A DNA stretch of 64,000 nucleotides from Canibacter zhuwentaonis. GTDB taxonomy: Bacteria > Actinomycetota > Actinomycetes > Actinomycetales > Microbacteriaceae. Of this stretch, positions 17,021 through 25,324 are shown one piece after another (position 1 is the stretch's first letter; every line of letters begins with the position of its first letter). Location: NCBI RefSeq assembly GCF_018531125.1, contig NZ_JAHDSY010000004.1; one strand, given 5' to 3'. The position numbers and the translations under genes were made by a program. The notes beneath the pieces were generated by a model. The model was not told the DNA's origin. It did no database searches and worked only from the letters and a program-made list of their open reading frames with translations.

Positions 17021-19885
17021 GTGATTGCAATGATAACAGCTTTTAGCGTTCTGTTTCTTGCGGTTTTGGTGTCCTATCCGCTGCTAAAAAGATTTGGCAC
17101 GGCGGCGTTTAGGGTTTTAGCTCTCGCACCGGCAATCGCGTTTATTGCGCTGTTGCAGCTGCTCCCGCAAACTCTCGCGGGTGAGGTGATCGTTTGGCGC
17201 GGCGAGTGGATCCCGCAGTTTCACATCGGTTTTAGTTACTACATCGATCTGTTTGCTAACGCGCTCGCCCTGCTGGTGACAGGCGCTGGCGCGTTGATTC
17301 TGTGCTACTGTGCCCGATACTTTAGCGTCGATGACTTGAATGTGCCTCGTTTCGCGACGGTGTTTCTGCTCTTTACCGCGTCAATGCTCGGGCTTGTTGT
17401 GGCAGATAACGTCTTTCTGATGTTCATTTTTTGGGAAGCCACGACCGTGCTTTCCTTCCTGCTAATCGGCCACAACGGCACGCGTCGGGCGAGCCGCGCG
17501 GCAGCATCACAGGCAATTATCATCACAACCCTGGGCGGTTTGGCGATGATGGTGGGTCTGTTGCTCCTGTTAGATGCCAGTGGGCACAGCGATTTGAGCG
17601 CGATTGTGGCGGATCCGCCAGCGGGTGCGGCTGTTACCTGCGCGGTATACCTGCTACTGGCCGGCGCGCTGTCCAAATCGGCGATTTTCCCGTTCCACTT
17701 CTGGCTGCCGCAGGCCATGGCCGCACCAACCCCGGTTAGTGCTTACTTGCACGCGGCGGCGATGGTTAAAGCGGGTATTTATTTAATTGCGCGGCTTGGT
17801 TCTGCGTTTGGGGATGTGCCCGGATACCGCGTAGCGCTTGTGACGCTCGGCGCGGTAACCATGATTCTGGGGGCTTTCCGCGCTCTGCGCCAGTATGATT
17901 TGAAGCTTGTGCTCGCCTTTGGCACCGTGAGTCAGCTGGGAATGCTCGTTATGCTCTACGGCGTGGCGGATCCCAATATTGACGCAGCCGTGACGGCGCT
18001 CCTGTTTGCGCACGCGCTTGCAAAAGCGCCGCTGTTTTTGACCGTCGGTATTATTGAGCATCGCACGGGCACGCGCGATATGCGCAAAATATGCGGGCTT
18101 GCGCGGGTGTCGCCAGCGCTCGCGGTTATTGCATCTCTTGCCGGACTTTCTATGATGGGGGTAATCCCGCTGCTCGGCTTTGTTGCCAAAGAAGCCGCGC
18201 TAACAGAACTTTTTGCAGCGGATCTTACGGGCGTGCGTGCGCTCGCGCTCGCGGTGCTGATTTTTGGGAGTATTCTTACCGCGGCCTACACTCTCAGATT
18301 TTTGTTGGGCGCTTTTGCCGATAAAAAACTTATGCCAGAAACAGACAAACCTGTTTCAAAGCAGCACCGCGATATTATGTTCGCGCCTGCCGTGTTCGCT
18401 ATTCTAGTGCTTGGCGGCGGCGTTTTTGCCGGTAGCTTGGATCCTGTTTATCAGCGGATCCGCCCGGAATCGCACGCGGAACACCTCGCGCTCTGGCACG
18501 GTCTAACGCCCGCGTTTTACACGAGCCTGGCAGTTCTTGTGGTGTCGGTTGCGGTGACTTTTGCCGCGGGAATTAACCAGAGCAGGTTGATTCAGCTGGA
18601 TAAAAAATACTCGGCAAGCTCGATGTATTTTGCCGCGATCCGCTGGCTTGACAGGGTTGCCGTGCAGATTACGGGGCTAACACAGCGCGGATCGCTGCCG
18701 TTCTACCTTGCGGTTATTCTAATCGTTGCCACGGTGGCGATTGGAGTGCCGCTGGTCGTTGGAGGGCAGCCGCTGTCGGCAACTGTGCTCGGCACCCCGC
18801 AGCAGATCGCGATTGCGTTGGTTTTGATAGTCGCCGCGATCAGCACACTGTTTGCGAAAAAGCGTTTCCAGTCTGTTATTATGGTCGGGTTTACCGGATA
18901 CGCGATGACCGTTATGTTCGCGATCCACGGCGCGCCTGATCTCGCACTAACCCAGCTGTTGGTTGAGACCATTACACTGATTGCATTCGTGCTCGTGATC
19001 AGGCGACTGCCGCAGTATTTGGCTCGACATAATCGCACTGCGCTGAAGTTTGCGCACCTGACAATTGGTGCAGCAATCGCGCTCGCCATTGGCTGTTTAA
19101 CACTCACTGCTATTGCGGCGCGTACGGCAGAGCGGGTGTCTGCTAATTTTTCAGATCTCGCGGTGCATGGCGGGCACGGCAAAAACATTGTCAACGTGAC
19201 GCTTGTTGACATCAGAGGCTGGGATACCTTCGGTGAGCTGGCTGTTGTTGTTGCCGCCGCCACCGGTATCGCCTCACTGGTGTTCTTATCCGCCAGAAGC
19301 GATAATTTACCTAAAATCAGCAGGCGCGACGCTAAACAGGACGTATGGCGGCATTTGCGGCGGGTTGCGGATCCGCAAGACCCGATCGATCGTGGTATTT
19401 GGATGATCGCGGGGCACGATATCAGCCCGGAAAAACGGTCAATAATTCTTGAGGTTGTTGTGCGGCTTATTTTCCATGCGCTAATAGTGCTCTCAATATA
19501 TATGCTGCTTGCCGGGCACAATTCGCCCGGAGGCGGTTTTGCTGGCGGGCTTATTGGCGGTATCGCGCTGGTGGCGCGCTATCTTGCAGGAGGTCGCACA
19601 GAGCTTGGCGCAACCGTGCCGTTTGACGCGGGTAAAATTGTTGGCTCGGGCATGGCAATTGCGGTGCTTGCAGCTGCTGCGCCGCTTGTGTTTTGCAAAC
19701 CGGCACTGTTTTCGAGCTGGGTTGATTTAGATCTGGGTATTTTTGGTGAGCTGCCACTTGTGAGCTCAACGGTTTTTGATGTCGGCGTGTACTTTATTGT
19801 GTTTGGGCTGGTGCTTGACGTGCTGCGCACCCTGGGAGCACAGATTGATGTGCACGTTGATGACGAGCGAGAGGGGAGAGCGTAA
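17021..19885 (+). CDS. mrpA: Mrp-type Na+/H+ antiporter subunit A, fused to subunit B
   Basis: Largest subunit of the multi-gene Na+/H+ antiporter, related to the NuoL/NuoM proton pumps of complex I. The N-terminal part shows the helix-borne Glu139 (FIFWEA) and Lys219 (ALSKSAIFPFHFW), the ion-translocation residues of this family. After about residue 600 come a DUF4040-like segment and then an MnhB-like domain (SIYMLLAGHNSPGGGFAGG), so subunit B is fused as usual in actinobacteria. The start is GTG 17021 with AGGA upstream. First of a six-gene operon; the next gene follows after 2 nt. Role: pH and sodium homeostasis across the membrane. Confidence 0.93.
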   Translation: MIAMITAFSVLFLAVLVSYPLLKRFGTAAFRVLALAPAIAFIALLQLLPQTLAGEVIVWRGEWIPQFHIGFSYYIDLFANALALLVTGAGALILCYCARYFSVDDLNVPRFATVFLLFTASMLGLVVADNVFLMFIFWEATTVLSFLLIGHNGTRRASRAAASQAIIITTLGGLAMMVGLLLLLDASGHSDLSAIVADPPAGAAVTCAVYLLLAGALSKSAIFPFHFWLPQAMAAPTPVSAYLHAAAMVKAGIYLIARLGSAFGDVPGYRVALVTLGAVTMILGAFRALRQYDLKLVLAFGTVSQLGMLVMLYGVADPNIDAAVTALLFAHALAKAPLFLTVGIIEHRTGTRDMRKICGLARVSPALAVIASLAGLSMMGVIPLLGFVAKEAALTELFAADLTGVRALALAVLIFGSILTAAYTLRFLLGAFADKKLMPETDKPVSKQHRDIMFAPAVFAILVLGGGVFAGSLDPVYQRIRPESHAEHLALWHGLTPAFYTSLAVLVVSVAVTFAAGINQSRLIQLDKKYSASSMYFAAIRWLDRVAVQITGLTQRGSLPFYLAVILIVATVAIGVPLVVGGQPLSATVLGTPQQIAIALVLIVAAISTLFAKKRFQSVIMVGFTGYAMTVMFAIHGAPDLALTQLLVETITLIAFVLVIRRLPQYLARHNRTALKFAHLTIGAAIALAIGCLTLTAIAARTAERVSANFSDLAVHGGHGKNIVNVTLVDIRGWDTFGELAVVVAAATGIASLVFLSARSDNLPKISRRDAKQDVWRHLRRVADPQDPIDRGIWMIAGHDISPEKRSIILEVVVRLIFHALIVLSIYMLLAGHNSPGGGFAGGLIGGIALVARYLAGGRTELGATVPFDAGKIVGSGMAIAVLAAAAPLVFCKPALFSSWVDLDLGIFGELPLVSSTVFDVGVYFIVFGLVLDVLRTLGAQIDVHVDDEREGRA

Positions 19886-19887
19886 CT

Positions 19888-20406
19888 ATGGTAACCAGTG
19901 TTTCTCTCGTGCTAATTTTGGCGATGGTTGTGCTGTACGCGGTTGGATTCACGCTGCTTTTGGATCGTGGTCTAACTAGAATTCTGCTCGGCTTTTTGCT
20001 GGTTGGCAACGCAACAAACCTGCTGCTCTTCATTATGAGCGGCAGTTTTGGTGCTGCCCCGATAGCGGGCGACGCTCCAGACAGCGAGATAAGTGATCCG
20101 CTGCCGCAGGCCTTTATTCTAACCGCGATTGTGATTACGTTCGCCGTTAGTGCATTCTTGCTGGCGCTGATTTATCGCTCGTTTAGACACGTTGACAACC
20201 AGGGCGACAGCGTGCGCGATGACGAAGAGGATCGCGATGTGGCACGTCTTGACAATGCAACCGAGCTTGTGAACGATGCCGAGCTTGATCAGGTGAGTGA
20301 CTTTGATGCTGACGGTGACGGGCTGGACGACCGGGTGACAAGCCCACAGCCGGTTATCTCGGAGGCGGCTGCCGCGCGCAACAGGGACGATCGGAACGGG
20401 GTGTAG
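19888..20406 (+). CDS. mrpC: Mrp antiporter subunit C (NuoK-like) with acidic C-terminal extension
   Basis: Three-helix membrane subunit homologous to NuoK. The first about 110 residues are the normal MrpC/MnhC core, including LGFLLVGNATNLL and the loop with a GDAPDSEISDPLPQA segment before the third helix. A further 60 hydrophilic, strongly acidic residues follow (DDEEDRD, DADGDGLDDR), making the protein about 50% longer than usual. The start ATG is 2 nt after mrpA and the gene ends 2 nt before mrpD. The acidic tail, probably cytoplasmic, holds a DxDxDG pattern seen in calcium-binding loops, though one copy alone proves little. Confidence 0.92.
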   Translation: MVTSVSLVLILAMVVLYAVGFTLLLDRGLTRILLGFLLVGNATNLLLFIMSGSFGAAPIAGDAPDSEISDPLPQAFILTAIVITFAVSAFLLALIYRSFRHVDNQGDSVRDDEEDRDVARLDNATELVNDAELDQVSDFDADGDGLDDRVTSPQPVISEAAAARNRDDRNGV

Positions 20407-20408
20407 CC

Positions 20409-21992
20409 GTGGGTTATGAAGTGCTAGTTCCGATGGTTGTGATGGTACCGCTTCTTGGTGCTGCCCTGGCTCTCGTGTTTAGCCGTAGACTGCGTGTGCA
20501 AGCGGCTATTACTGGTGGTGCGCTGCTAGCTGTGGCAATTATCGGCGCGGTGCTGATGTGGCAGGTTGATGTTAACGGCACCGTTGTAATGGCTGTTGGC
20601 GGATGGCAGGCTCCCGTGGGAATTGTGCTGATGGTTGACAGGGTTTCGGCGCTGCTACTCACGGTTTCTGCGGTTGTGCTGTTTGCGGTTTTGGTGTTCA
20701 GTATGGGGCAGCGCCTTGCGGACGGCGACGAAGAAGCCCCGGTTTCAATTTTCTATCCATGCTATCTGGTGCTGGGCGCGGGAGTTTTTGATGCCTTTAT
20801 TGCGAACGACCTGTTTAACCTCTATGTCGCCTTTGAAATCCTGCTCGTGGCGAGTTATGTGCTGCTGACAATGGGAGGAACTGCCGCGCGGATTCGCGCC
20901 GGGGTTACCTATATTGTGGTTTCCTTGGTTTCATCGATCCTGTTTTTGACCGCGATTGCGATGATCTACGGCGCAACGGGCACGGTTAGTATGGCGCAGC
21001 TATCTTCCAGAGTTGCTGATCTTGACCCCGGAATGCAGCTGATTCTAAACCTCACGCTGCTGATCGCGTTTGGTATTAAAGCGGCGATTTTCCCGCTTTC
21101 ATTCTGGCTACCAGACTCGTACCCAACCGCGCCGGCTCCGGTTACCGCGGTTTTTGCGGGTCTGCTCACAAAAGTGGGTATTTACGCGATTCTGCGCTCA
21201 CAAACCCTTATTTTTACGGATTCCGACATCAACACGCTGCTAATGTGGATCGCCGGAATCACGCTGCTTGTAGGCATTTTGGGCGCTATTTCACAGCGCG
21301 ATGTGAAGCGCCTGCTGTCGTTCACACTGATAAGCCACATCGGATATTTGTTGTTTGGTGTTTCGCTCAACACCGATCTTGGTTCAGCGGCAACTGTTTA
21401 CTACATTGTGCACCACATTATTTTGCAAACAACCATGTTCCTAATTGTGGGAATGATGGAGCGGATGAGCGGCACTACGAGCTTAGACGGGCTTGGCGGG
21501 CTTGCTCGCAAAGCACCTCTGCTTGCTGCGCTGGCGTTTGTAACGGCAATAAACCTGGGCGGAATCCCGCCGTTTTCAGGGTTTATCGGGAAAATTGGGC
21601 TGCTCAGCGCTGCCGTTGAAGATCCTAATCCGCAGAAATATATTATTATCGGTGTCGGCACTCTGGTTTCGCTGCTAACGCTGCACGTGCTTATTCGAAT
21701 GTGGTCAATTTCGTTCTGGCGGCCCAAAAACAAAGAAAACGAGCTGCTCGTGCCGGGCAGTATTCTGGATCGGCTGGTGCAGGCACCAAACCCTGAAATT
21801 GCGCGCGAATCGCGTTCGGTGCCGGCTTTGATGACGGCTTCTGCTGTTGGCATGGTTGCAATCACACTGCTTTTGACGGTGTTTGCCGGTCCGCTCGTAG
21901 CGTACTCCGAACGCGCGGGCAAGGTCTTGCAGGATCCTGCTGCGCAGGTAGATTGGTATTTCCAGCAGCACGAGGTTAAGGAGATGCCGTAG
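20409..21992 (+). CDS. mrpD: Mrp antiporter subunit D (NuoN/NuoM-like)
   Basis: Polytopic membrane subunit of 527 residues, about 14 helices, homologous to the proton-pumping NuoM/N subunits. Conserved Glu143 (AFEILLVASY) and Lys224 (FGIKAAIFPLSFW) mark the ion path, with a further Lys in LLTKVGIYA. It starts with GTG 2 nt after mrpC and ends 3 nt before mrpE. Forms the core of the antiporter together with MrpA. Confidence 0.93.
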   Translation: MGYEVLVPMVVMVPLLGAALALVFSRRLRVQAAITGGALLAVAIIGAVLMWQVDVNGTVVMAVGGWQAPVGIVLMVDRVSALLLTVSAVVLFAVLVFSMGQRLADGDEEAPVSIFYPCYLVLGAGVFDAFIANDLFNLYVAFEILLVASYVLLTMGGTAARIRAGVTYIVVSLVSSILFLTAIAMIYGATGTVSMAQLSSRVADLDPGMQLILNLTLLIAFGIKAAIFPLSFWLPDSYPTAPAPVTAVFAGLLTKVGIYAILRSQTLIFTDSDINTLLMWIAGITLLVGILGAISQRDVKRLLSFTLISHIGYLLFGVSLNTDLGSAATVYYIVHHIILQTTMFLIVGMMERMSGTTSLDGLGGLARKAPLLAALAFVTAINLGGIPPFSGFIGKIGLLSAAVEDPNPQKYIIIGVGTLVSLLTLHVLIRMWSISFWRPKNKENELLVPGSILDRLVQAPNPEIARESRSVPALMTASAVGMVAITLLLTVFAGPLVAYSERAGKVLQDPAAQVDWYFQQHEVKEMP

Positions 21993-21995
21993 CGG

Positions 21996-22589
21996 ATGAA
22001 TAACAGAAAAGATGGTTTTACGCCGCAGCAGAAAGCCTTTGGGCGGAAGTCGGGCTATTACACCGGGTTGATTCTGAAGCAGGTATTGCTGCTGCTCTGG
22101 CTTACTTTTTTGTGGGTTATGCTCTGGCAGGAGCTCTCGTTGCTGTCAGTGCTATCTGGAATGCTCGTTTCGTTTTTGGTGATGCGGCTGTTCTTCCTGC
22201 CCCCGGTTGAGTTGTCGGGGCGCTGTAACGTGATTTACGCGCTAAAGTATCTCGTCGTGTTTGTTTGGGAGATGGTACTCGGATCGCTGCAGGTTGCCTT
22301 TGTTGCGTTTCGGTTTAGCAAAAAGCCGCAGACTGCGATACTAGGGGTGCAGCTGTGCACCAGAAATGATTTTTTGCTCACTCTCACCGCGCTAACAGTT
22401 TCCCTGATTCCCGGCTCGGTTGTTGTTGATGTGGACAGGTTCAACTCGACCCTGTATCTGCACGTGCTCAACGCACCAAGCAAAGAGTCACAGCAGCGGG
22501 CGTGCGCCTTTGTGCACCAGATAGAGAACCTGCTGATTAACGCTATTGGAAGCAAAGCTGAAATGGAGCGGATTCGTGTCTCTGCCTGA
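21996..22589 (+). CDS. mrpE: Mrp antiporter subunit E
   Basis: Small membrane subunit (197 aa) needed for assembly of the Mrp complex. Two or three hydrophobic helices (LLLWLTFLWVMLWQ; then VLSGMLVSFLVM; then YLVVFVWEMVLGS) are followed by the characteristic soluble tail with LTALTVSLIPGSVVVD and the LYLHVL strand. N-terminal extension of about 25 polar residues. Overlaps mrpF by 14 nt. Confidence 0.9.
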   Translation: MNNRKDGFTPQQKAFGRKSGYYTGLILKQVLLLLWLTFLWVMLWQELSLLSVLSGMLVSFLVMRLFFLPPVELSGRCNVIYALKYLVVFVWEMVLGSLQVAFVAFRFSKKPQTAILGVQLCTRNDFLLTLTALTVSLIPGSVVVDVDRFNSTLYLHVLNAPSKESQQRACAFVHQIENLLINAIGSKAEMERIRVSA

Positions 22590-22971
22590 AATGATAATTG
22601 TTTACGGCGGCGGATCGCTTTTTGTGACCGCCGGGTTGCTCACTCTGATCCGTGCGATTAAAGGCCCTACGGTGCTCGACAGAATAGTTGCTGCAGACGT
22701 GTTTTTGACGATAATAGTTTCTGTTATGGGAATTGAGCTGATAGTTAATCGGCACACGCACACGGTTGCTGTGATGGTTGGCGCAACCGCGACGGCCGCG
22801 CTGGCAACAATTACGGTTGCGCGATTTGTGCGGCGTCGGGCAAAAGAAGCTGACGAGTTGCAGGGCGCGGGCAGCTACACGCAGATGATTGACGTTTCGG
22901 GAGCTGCTGAAAACGACGACGTCGCGGCGCGTGGCTCAGTTCGCGAAAACACCGAGGGGAGCGGCAGATAG
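22576..22971 (+). CDS. mrpF: Mrp antiporter subunit F
   Basis: Three-helix subunit of about 131 residues. The core shows IRAIKGPTVLDRIVAADV, the family hallmark, then a VIRH-like helix and a VARFVRRR end. The start is taken as GTG 22576, which has GGAG 9 nt upstream inside mrpE; a longer in-frame reading from 22546 would overlap mrpE more and add no family sequence. A polar tail of about 40 residues after RRR is longer than in most homologues. Overlaps mrpG by one base. Confidence 0.9.
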   Translation: MSLPEMIIVYGGGSLFVTAGLLTLIRAIKGPTVLDRIVAADVFLTIIVSVMGIELIVNRHTHTVAVMVGATATAALATITVARFVRRRAKEADELQGAGSYTQMIDVSGAAENDDVAARGSVRENTEGSGR

Positions 22972-23405
22972 TGTCTCAGCAGCTTATTTTAGAGTACATT
23001 GCGGCGACCCTGGTGATCTGCTCCGGTCTGCTGTCTATTGCCGCGAGTGTTGGTCTGCTGCGGTTCACCGATACGCTGAGCAGACTGCATGCGGCCACTA
23101 AACCGCAGATTCTTGGGCTGCTGCTCATAATTTTTGCGGCAGCGTTCTACCACGGGTCAATAAAAGTTTTGTTTGTTCTAATTCCCGTCTTTATTCTGCA
23201 GTCGCTAATAGCGCCCGTTTCCGCTCATATGGCTGCCCGCACCGCATACCGTGCAGGTCACATAGACGCAACAAATCTTGTTGTTGACGAGCTTGATCCG
23301 GTAATTCAAAAGGCAAACACTGGCGTGTTAAACCAGGCGGGGCTTTCACTGCCAGCGGAAGAATCAGCGGAGCTAATCGATCCGCACCGAATACACAAAA
23401 AATAA
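22971..23405 (+). CDS. mrpG: Mrp antiporter subunit G
   Basis: Last subunit of the antiporter, 144 aa, with three helices and the family segment GLLRFTDTLSRLHAATKPQ (about 25-43). The GTG start overlaps the mrpF stop. The C-terminal 50 residues after the AARTAYR point are polar and variable. After this gene a 60-nt gap precedes the FHA gene. Confidence 0.92.
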   Translation: MSQQLILEYIAATLVICSGLLSIAASVGLLRFTDTLSRLHAATKPQILGLLLIIFAAAFYHGSIKVLFVLIPVFILQSLIAPVSAHMAARTAYRAGHIDATNLVVDELDPVIQKANTGVLNQAGLSLPAEESAELIDPHRIHKK

Positions 23406-23467
23406 TCTGGCAGAAGGTGTAGTCTACTTAGACTGATATTATAATTTTTAGCAAAGAGAGGTGTGAA

Positions 23468-23926
23468 ATGCGCGATAAAGATAACCTGTTTGACAGCACT
23501 GAAGTGCGTGTAACAGATCAGTTCCAGGCTGATTTGGCGGCTATGATCGCCCATCGCACAACCGATCTGAGCATTGCAGAGAGCGCGGCAGTGGGGGCGC
23601 TGCCATCGGGAGCGGCGCTGCTAATTGTGCGTCGTGGGTCTGATCTGGGCGCGCGTTTTCTGCTGGATCAGGACATCACAACCGCGGGGCGTAACCCCAA
23701 GGCGGATATTTTTCTTGACGATGTCACAGTTTCTCGGAGTCACGCGGAGTTTGTGCGCCGCGGCACAAAGTTCTCTGTGGTTGATAAGGGTTCACTAAAC
23801 GGCACCTACTGCAATTGTAAGCGGATCGAGTCGGAAATAGCGTTGCAAGACGGAGATGAAGTTCAGGTTGGTAAATACAGGTTCACCTTTTTTGCCTCAC
23901 GGTTTGATATTGCGAAGGGAGCATAG
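23468..23926 (+). CDS. garA: GarA/OdhI-like FHA domain protein
   Basis: Forkhead-associated protein of 152 residues; homologues bind and inhibit 2-oxoglutarate dehydrogenase and glutamate dehydrogenase depending on Ser/Thr kinase phosphorylation. The FHA domain occupies about 65-150, with phosphothreonine-binding residues in AGRNPKADIF, SRSHAEF and GSLNGTY. The usual N-terminal ETTSVF phosphorylation motif is not present; the matching place reads STEVRVTDQF. It starts at ATG 23468 behind AAAGAGAGG and lies 2 nt before ftsR, the conserved actinobacterial order. A PknL-type kinase is encoded 8 kb downstream. Confidence 0.88.
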   Translation: MRDKDNLFDSTEVRVTDQFQADLAAMIAHRTTDLSIAESAAVGALPSGAALLIVRRGSDLGARFLLDQDITTAGRNPKADIFLDDVTVSRSHAEFVRRGTKFSVVDKGSLNGTYCNCKRIESEIALQDGDEVQVGKYRFTFFASRFDIAKGA

Positions 23927-23928
23927 GG

Positions 23929-24618
23929 GTGCGTGCTTTAAACACCGCTGCGCTTAGCAGCAAAGCTAAAAACGCGCGCTTTAGTATCGGTCAGGTGCTG
24001 GAGGCACTGAGCGACAATTTCGCAGATCTTACGGCCTCTAAGATCCGCTTTCTAGAAGACCGCGGGCTGATTACGCCGGAGCGTTCCAACAGCGGGTATC
24101 GCAAGTACACGCAGGCGGATATTGAGCGCTTGCGTCTAATTCTGACGCTGCAGGCGGAACACTTCCTGCCCCTTAAAGCTATTCTGGAGCTGCTAAAAGA
24201 CATTGACGCGGGCAAAGACCCGGTGATTCCGGGTGCTGCTGCGCCGCAGGATGCGGCCAGCATTTTCAGCCCGCACAAGGTTTTAACGCGCGATGAGCTT
24301 GCCACCGCAACCGGGGTTAGTCAGGCTTTAATCCGCGATGCTATCCGTGCTGGAATTCTGCCGGGAGCTGAGGTTTTTCCTGCGGTGACGGTGAATCTTG
24401 TGAACGCGCTTGGCAGGCTTGCCGAGCACGGCATAACCCCGCGCCATCTGCAGAGCACTCGTGTTGCGGCGGAAAAGCAGGCGGCGGATATTTCTCACAT
24501 TGTGCGTTCGCGCGGCGGTGTGAACGGCGTGCATGAGCACTACGAGCAGGCTCTGCAGATTGCGGAACTGTTTGAAACCGTGCGAATTAGCGTTGTGCGT
24601 AACGCGCTGCGCAGGTAG
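23929..24618 (+). CDS. ftsR: MerR-family transcriptional regulator FtsR
   Basis: DNA-binding regulator of 229 residues; the orthologue (Rv1828/FtsR) activates ftsZ transcription in corynebacteria. The N-terminal winged helix-turn-helix has SIGQVLEAL, SKIRFLEDRGLI and SGYRKYTQADIERL (about 19-70). A linker and a second helical domain follow (TRDELATATGVSQALI). The start is GTG 23929, 2 nt after the FHA gene. The bifunctional nuclease gene often found after ftsR is absent here; another MerR gene follows. Confidence 0.88.
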   Translation: MRALNTAALSSKAKNARFSIGQVLEALSDNFADLTASKIRFLEDRGLITPERSNSGYRKYTQADIERLRLILTLQAEHFLPLKAILELLKDIDAGKDPVIPGAAAPQDAASIFSPHKVLTRDELATATGVSQALIRDAIRAGILPGAEVFPAVTVNLVNALGRLAEHGITPRHLQSTRVAAEKQAADISHIVRSRGGVNGVHEHYEQALQIAELFETVRISVVRNALRR

Positions 24619-24699
24619 TAGTAGGCGACGCGCGGCAGGCTCGCAAATTACGCTGGTTTAGGGCATTATTGATAGTGGATGTTTTAGGAAGGACTGTTA

Positions 24700-25254
24700 A
24701 TGAATTATAGTGAAATACCGCTCGAAATAGCACTTCGCGATGGAATGCTGTTTGACGACGGGCTTCCTACATACGACAGCAGTAGCGGCTACAACTCAAA
24801 GAGCGTGGCTCTTGTTGTGGGGATAACACTGCGGCAGGTCGATTACTGGACGAGCACAGGGCTTGTGCAGGCATCAGTGCAGGACGCACGCGGATCCGGC
24901 TCGCAGCGCCTTTACAGCTTCCGCGATATTCTCGTTATGAAGGTTATTAAAAGCCTGCTCGACGTTGGTGTTTCGCTGCAGAAAATTCGCGGCGCGGTTG
25001 AGCAGCTGCACGAGGTTGGTGTGCACGATCTGGCGCAGGCGACGCTGATGAGCGACGGCAAGGGTGTTTATCTGTGCTCATCACACGACGAAATAATTGA
25101 CCTGTTAAACAAGGGTCAGGGAGTTTTTGGGCTGGTTGTTGGCAAGCTCGTGCACGAGGTTGAAGCTGAGCTAACAGATTTTGAACAGCATCGGGCTGAG
25201 AGCGTGACCGCGGTTAATGACGTTGTTGCGTTTAGAATTGCTAAAACCGGTTAG
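24700..25254 (+). CDS. MerR-family transcriptional regulator (Rv1830-like)
   Basis: A 184-residue regulator with a MerR helix-turn-helix (VALVVGITLRQVDYW, then SQRLYSFRDILVMKVI, about 36-90) and a C-terminal region ending in FRIAKTG. It matches the second MerR protein that follows the FHA/FtsR pair in actinobacteria. Good ribosome site (AGGAAGG) before ATG 24700. Ends at a convergent terminator shared with the parA-like gene. Confidence 0.87.
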   Translation: MNYSEIPLEIALRDGMLFDDGLPTYDSSSGYNSKSVALVVGITLRQVDYWTSTGLVQASVQDARGSGSQRLYSFRDILVMKVIKSLLDVGVSLQKIRGAVEQLHEVGVHDLAQATLMSDGKGVYLCSSHDEIIDLLNKGQGVFGLVVGKLVHEVEAELTDFEQHRAESVTAVNDVVAFRIAKTG

Positions 25255-25268
25255 GCTGAGGCTGAAAT

Positions 25269-25323
25269 AATTAAAGTTGTGCGCGATCAATAAAGACGAC
25301 CTCGCACAACTTTTAATTTTTTT
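25269..25323. terminator. Bidirectional terminator between merR and parA-like genes
   Basis: AATTAAAGTTGTGCG (25269-25283) pairs with CGCACAACTTTTAATT (25303-25318), and a T-run follows to 25323 on the plus strand. It separates two convergent genes. Confidence 0.85.
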
Positions 25324-25324
25324 A

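Noticed and set aside
18703..19521. Minus-strand open frame of 272 codons opposite mrpA
   Set aside because: Translation is Ser/Thr/Ala-rich shadow of a strongly conserved membrane protein.
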